Source: Spirochaetota bacterium (lineage in GTDB: Bacteria > Spirochaetota > Brevinematia > DTOW01). From it: a DNA stretch of 8,108 nucleotides. The notes under the pieces were generated by a model. The model did not search any database, was not told the origin of the DNA, and saw only the letters and a program-made list of their open reading frames with translations. The stretch's first letter is position 1, and every line of letters starts with the position of its first letter. Below, piece by piece: positions 6,839-8,108 of this stretch. Made by a program: the position numbers and the translations under genes. The stretch covers positions 1-8,108 of the forward strand of contig JAPYWX010000065.1 in assembly GCA_028276145.1 (NCBI GenBank). Direction: 5' to 3'.

Positions 6839-8026
6839 TTACTTACCCCATATCAGTTTTATTTCAACTCTCCTATTTTTAGATCTGTTCTCATCAGAGG
6901 TGTTTGGAACAATTGGTCTATCTGGACCATAACCAACATAAGAAACCTTATTCTTACTAACACCATTTTCTATAAGCAATTTTGCCACACTTCTAGCTCT
7001 ATTCTCAGAAAGAGTAATATTAAAATCTCTATTCCCAACATCATCAGTATGCCCCTCAACAACAACATCCACCTCATTATACTGCCTTATTATTTCAGCA
7101 AGTTTCACAATCATATCTCTATACGAAGGCTTTACTTCATAACTTCCAGTATCAAAAAGTATATCAGAAATGTTAACCTTTATCTCATTGTTCTCCGGCG
7201 GTGAAACCTGAACATTTGAAACGAACTTCTCTATCTCCCTAGCAAGCTTATACTGCTTAGCAATGTCAATAGGTATAATCTCCATTATACCCAGAGATGT
7301 TCCCTGATGGCGAGTAGAAGAATAAGCATACCCCGGCAAAAATTCTTTAGTTATATCAAAAATCTCCCTATACTCAGAAAAAATACCTTCTATAGCATCC
7401 CAGTTATATTTTATGGAAGATGAAACTTTCAAAGACTTCAAGTACTTACCAGCTGGTACAGAATAATAATAGTTATACGAAGCTTCAAAGGAAATAAAAT
7501 TCTTACCCTCCTTCATAAAAATATCATCAACAGAATAATTTACAATAACAGGTACCTTAACAACTTCGTCTTTCTCTGTATATACTTCTTCACCACGAGA
7601 CTGCCATTTGTATCCCTTAGCAGCAAAACCAGAGAAAAAAGAAGGAATACCTCTCTTCGGAGGTAAAGAAGAAGATTTATCAAGCAAAACAATGTCCCCT
7701 AACTGCCCCACTAAAAAGCTAACTTCATCAACCTTAGCTAACTTATATTCATCCGTAGGGCTCTTTCTATTCATGTAGTAAAATAGATACTTCACCTCAA
7801 CATACCTTTGACCATCTATTTCCCTATAAGCATAGGGCTGATATGTTATTTTTGCCATCCCTTCCACAGTTCTAAAGTATACCCCATCAATATATATGTC
7901 CTGCTTCGTGTAAACCTTAAGCCTATAGATATTATTCGTAGACAAACCATATTTAAGCTCAAACGAAAAAGAAATAGAAGAGAGAAATACTAACGAAATC
8001 AAAGGAAACACCAAAAACTTTTTCAT
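6839..8026 (-). CDS. Exported OmpA-family peptidoglycan-binding protein, 395 aa
   Basis: An envelope protein that probably tethers the outer membrane or a periplasmic complex to peptidoglycan. Residues 1-21 form a Sec signal peptide (MKK, hydrophobic core, SSISFS) with likely cleavage near 21. Residues about 22-275 form a region I do not recognise, rich in aromatic beta-strand-like segments, with no cysteine. Residues about 281-393 are a complete OmpA_C domain: ILFDTGSYEVKP (289-300), GHTDDVG (325-331), LSENRARSVAKLL (339-351) and NRRVEIKL (384-391). The Asp of GHTD and the Arg of LSENRA are the residues that normally contact diaminopimelate. WGK ends the protein shortly after. It is the first gene of the visible cluster, with no Shine-Dalgarno before its ATG but a promoter whose predicted start is at the ATG. 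The N-terminal region might be a lineage-specific domain; it does not look like the eight-strand OmpA barrel, though that is a judgement by eye. Confidence 0.9.
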   Translation of the reverse strand: MKKFLVFPLISLVFLSSISFSFELKYGLSTNNIYRLKVYTKQDIYIDGVYFRTVEGMAKITYQPYAYREIDGQRYVEVKYLFYYMNRKSPTDEYKLAKVDEVSFLVGQLGDIVLLDKSSSLPPKRGIPSFFSGFAAKGYKWQSRGEEVYTEKDEVVKVPVIVNYSVDDIFMKEGKNFISFEASYNYYYSVPAGKYLKSLKVSSSIKYNWDAIEGIFSEYREIFDITKEFLPGYAYSSTRHQGTSLGIMEIIPIDIAKQYKLAREIEKFVSNVQVSPPENNEIKVNISDILFDTGSYEVKPSYRDMIVKLAEIIRQYNEVDVVVEGHTDDVGNRDFNITLSENRARSVAKLLIENGVSKNKVSYVGYGPDRPIVPNTSDENRSKNRRVEIKLIWGK

Positions 8027-8033
8027 ATCAGAA

Positions 8034-8063
8034 AGTATAAAAAGATAAGTAAAAGAGTATCAA
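8034..8063 (-). promoter_or_regulatory. Promoter of the OmpA-family gene, predicted start at the ATG
   Basis: On the minus strand TTGATA (8063-8058) and TATACT (8039-8034) each match five of six consensus bases, with an 18-bp spacer. Seven bases separate the -10 box from the ATG at 8026, so the predicted transcript starts within a base or two of the start codon and would be leaderless. No Shine-Dalgarno is present in this stretch, which agrees. Confidence 0.55.
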
Positions 8064-8075
8064 AATTTATTAATT

Positions 8076-8090
8076 CCCGCCCTCCCACCC
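8076..8090 (-). promoter_or_regulatory. G-quadruplex motif with single-base loops upstream of the OmpA promoter
   Basis: The minus strand reads GGGTGGGAGGGCGGG: four runs of three G with loops T, A and C. This pattern is known to form very stable parallel quadruplexes in vitro. It lies on the non-template strand, 12 bp upstream of the -35 box. Such a G-run set is conspicuous in DNA this AT-rich. Function is inferred, not shown. Confidence 0.7.
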
Positions 8091-8108
8091 TTAAAATTCT
8101 AAGGGAGG
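8085..8108. other. Hairpin overlapping the G-quadruplex motif, cut by the window edge
   Basis: CCCTTA (8088-8093) pairs with TAAGGG (8100-8105) around a 6-nt loop. After one A/A mismatch the stem continues as CC (8085-8086) with GG (8107-8108), and may extend beyond the window. It uses the first G-run of the quadruplex, so the two structures are mutually exclusive. It could be the end of an upstream gene's terminator, but no U-tract follows on the minus strand. Confidence 0.45.

Noticed and set aside
6737..7204. Plus-strand open frame of 155 codons
   Set aside because: It spans the antisense of the end of the OmpA gene and the start of the GT5-like gene; composition (Ile/Asn/Ser-rich) is that of a shadow frame, and both sense genes are convincing.
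7808..7993. Plus-strand open frame of 61 codons
   Set aside because: Antisense to the signal-peptide region of the OmpA gene; no support beyond being open.

Overview
This AT-rich window carries all of its recognisable genes on the minus strand, so transcription runs from position 8108 towards position 1. The genes point to a diderm (outer-membrane) bacterium: an exported OmpA-family peptidoglycan-binding protein, a class III (prepilin-type) pseudopilin, and a very large surface protein with Ig-like domains followed by a beta-helix. The mix of OmpA protein, GlgA-like paralogue, loose lipobox and low GC would suit a spirochaete-like lineage, but that is a guess from gene style and not a placement.

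Layout in transcription order. (1) 8027-8108: upstream region of the OmpA gene, with a four-run G-tract motif of single-base loops, an overlapping hairpin cut by the window edge, and a good sigma-70-like promoter whose predicted start lies at the ATG. (2) 6839-8026: OmpA-family outer-membrane/periplasmic protein. (3) 5263-6786: a glycosyltransferase family 5 (glycogen-synthase-like) protein that has lost most catalytic signature residues, with a possible promoter of its own and a strong Shine-Dalgarno. (4) 4932-5306: a small pseudopilin overlapping the end of gene 3 by 44 nt. (5) 4741-4931: intergenic region with five 15-bp palindromic units starting at the pseudopilin stop codon, then a composite terminator hairpin, then a promoter-like box. 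(6) 4722 down to position 1 and beyond: one giant gene, broken by an apparent one-base deletion near 1982-1985. Its first part (913 residues plus 14 out-of-frame) has a signal sequence, about five Ig-like domains and the start of a beta-helix. The rest is an uninterrupted open frame of 660 codons running off the left edge.

The giant protein is the most striking object. It has about 31 tandem coils of mostly 26 residues, each starting GGG[IV]. They resemble PbH1/NosD-type coils and, at the C-terminal end, grade into units like the GGAI/FxxN repeats of chlamydial polymorphic membrane proteins. All four products appear to concern the envelope or, for the GT5 protein, sugar chemistry, but the sequence shows no direct pathway linking them. 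No tRNA, rRNA, CRISPR array, insertion sequence or phage gene was seen.
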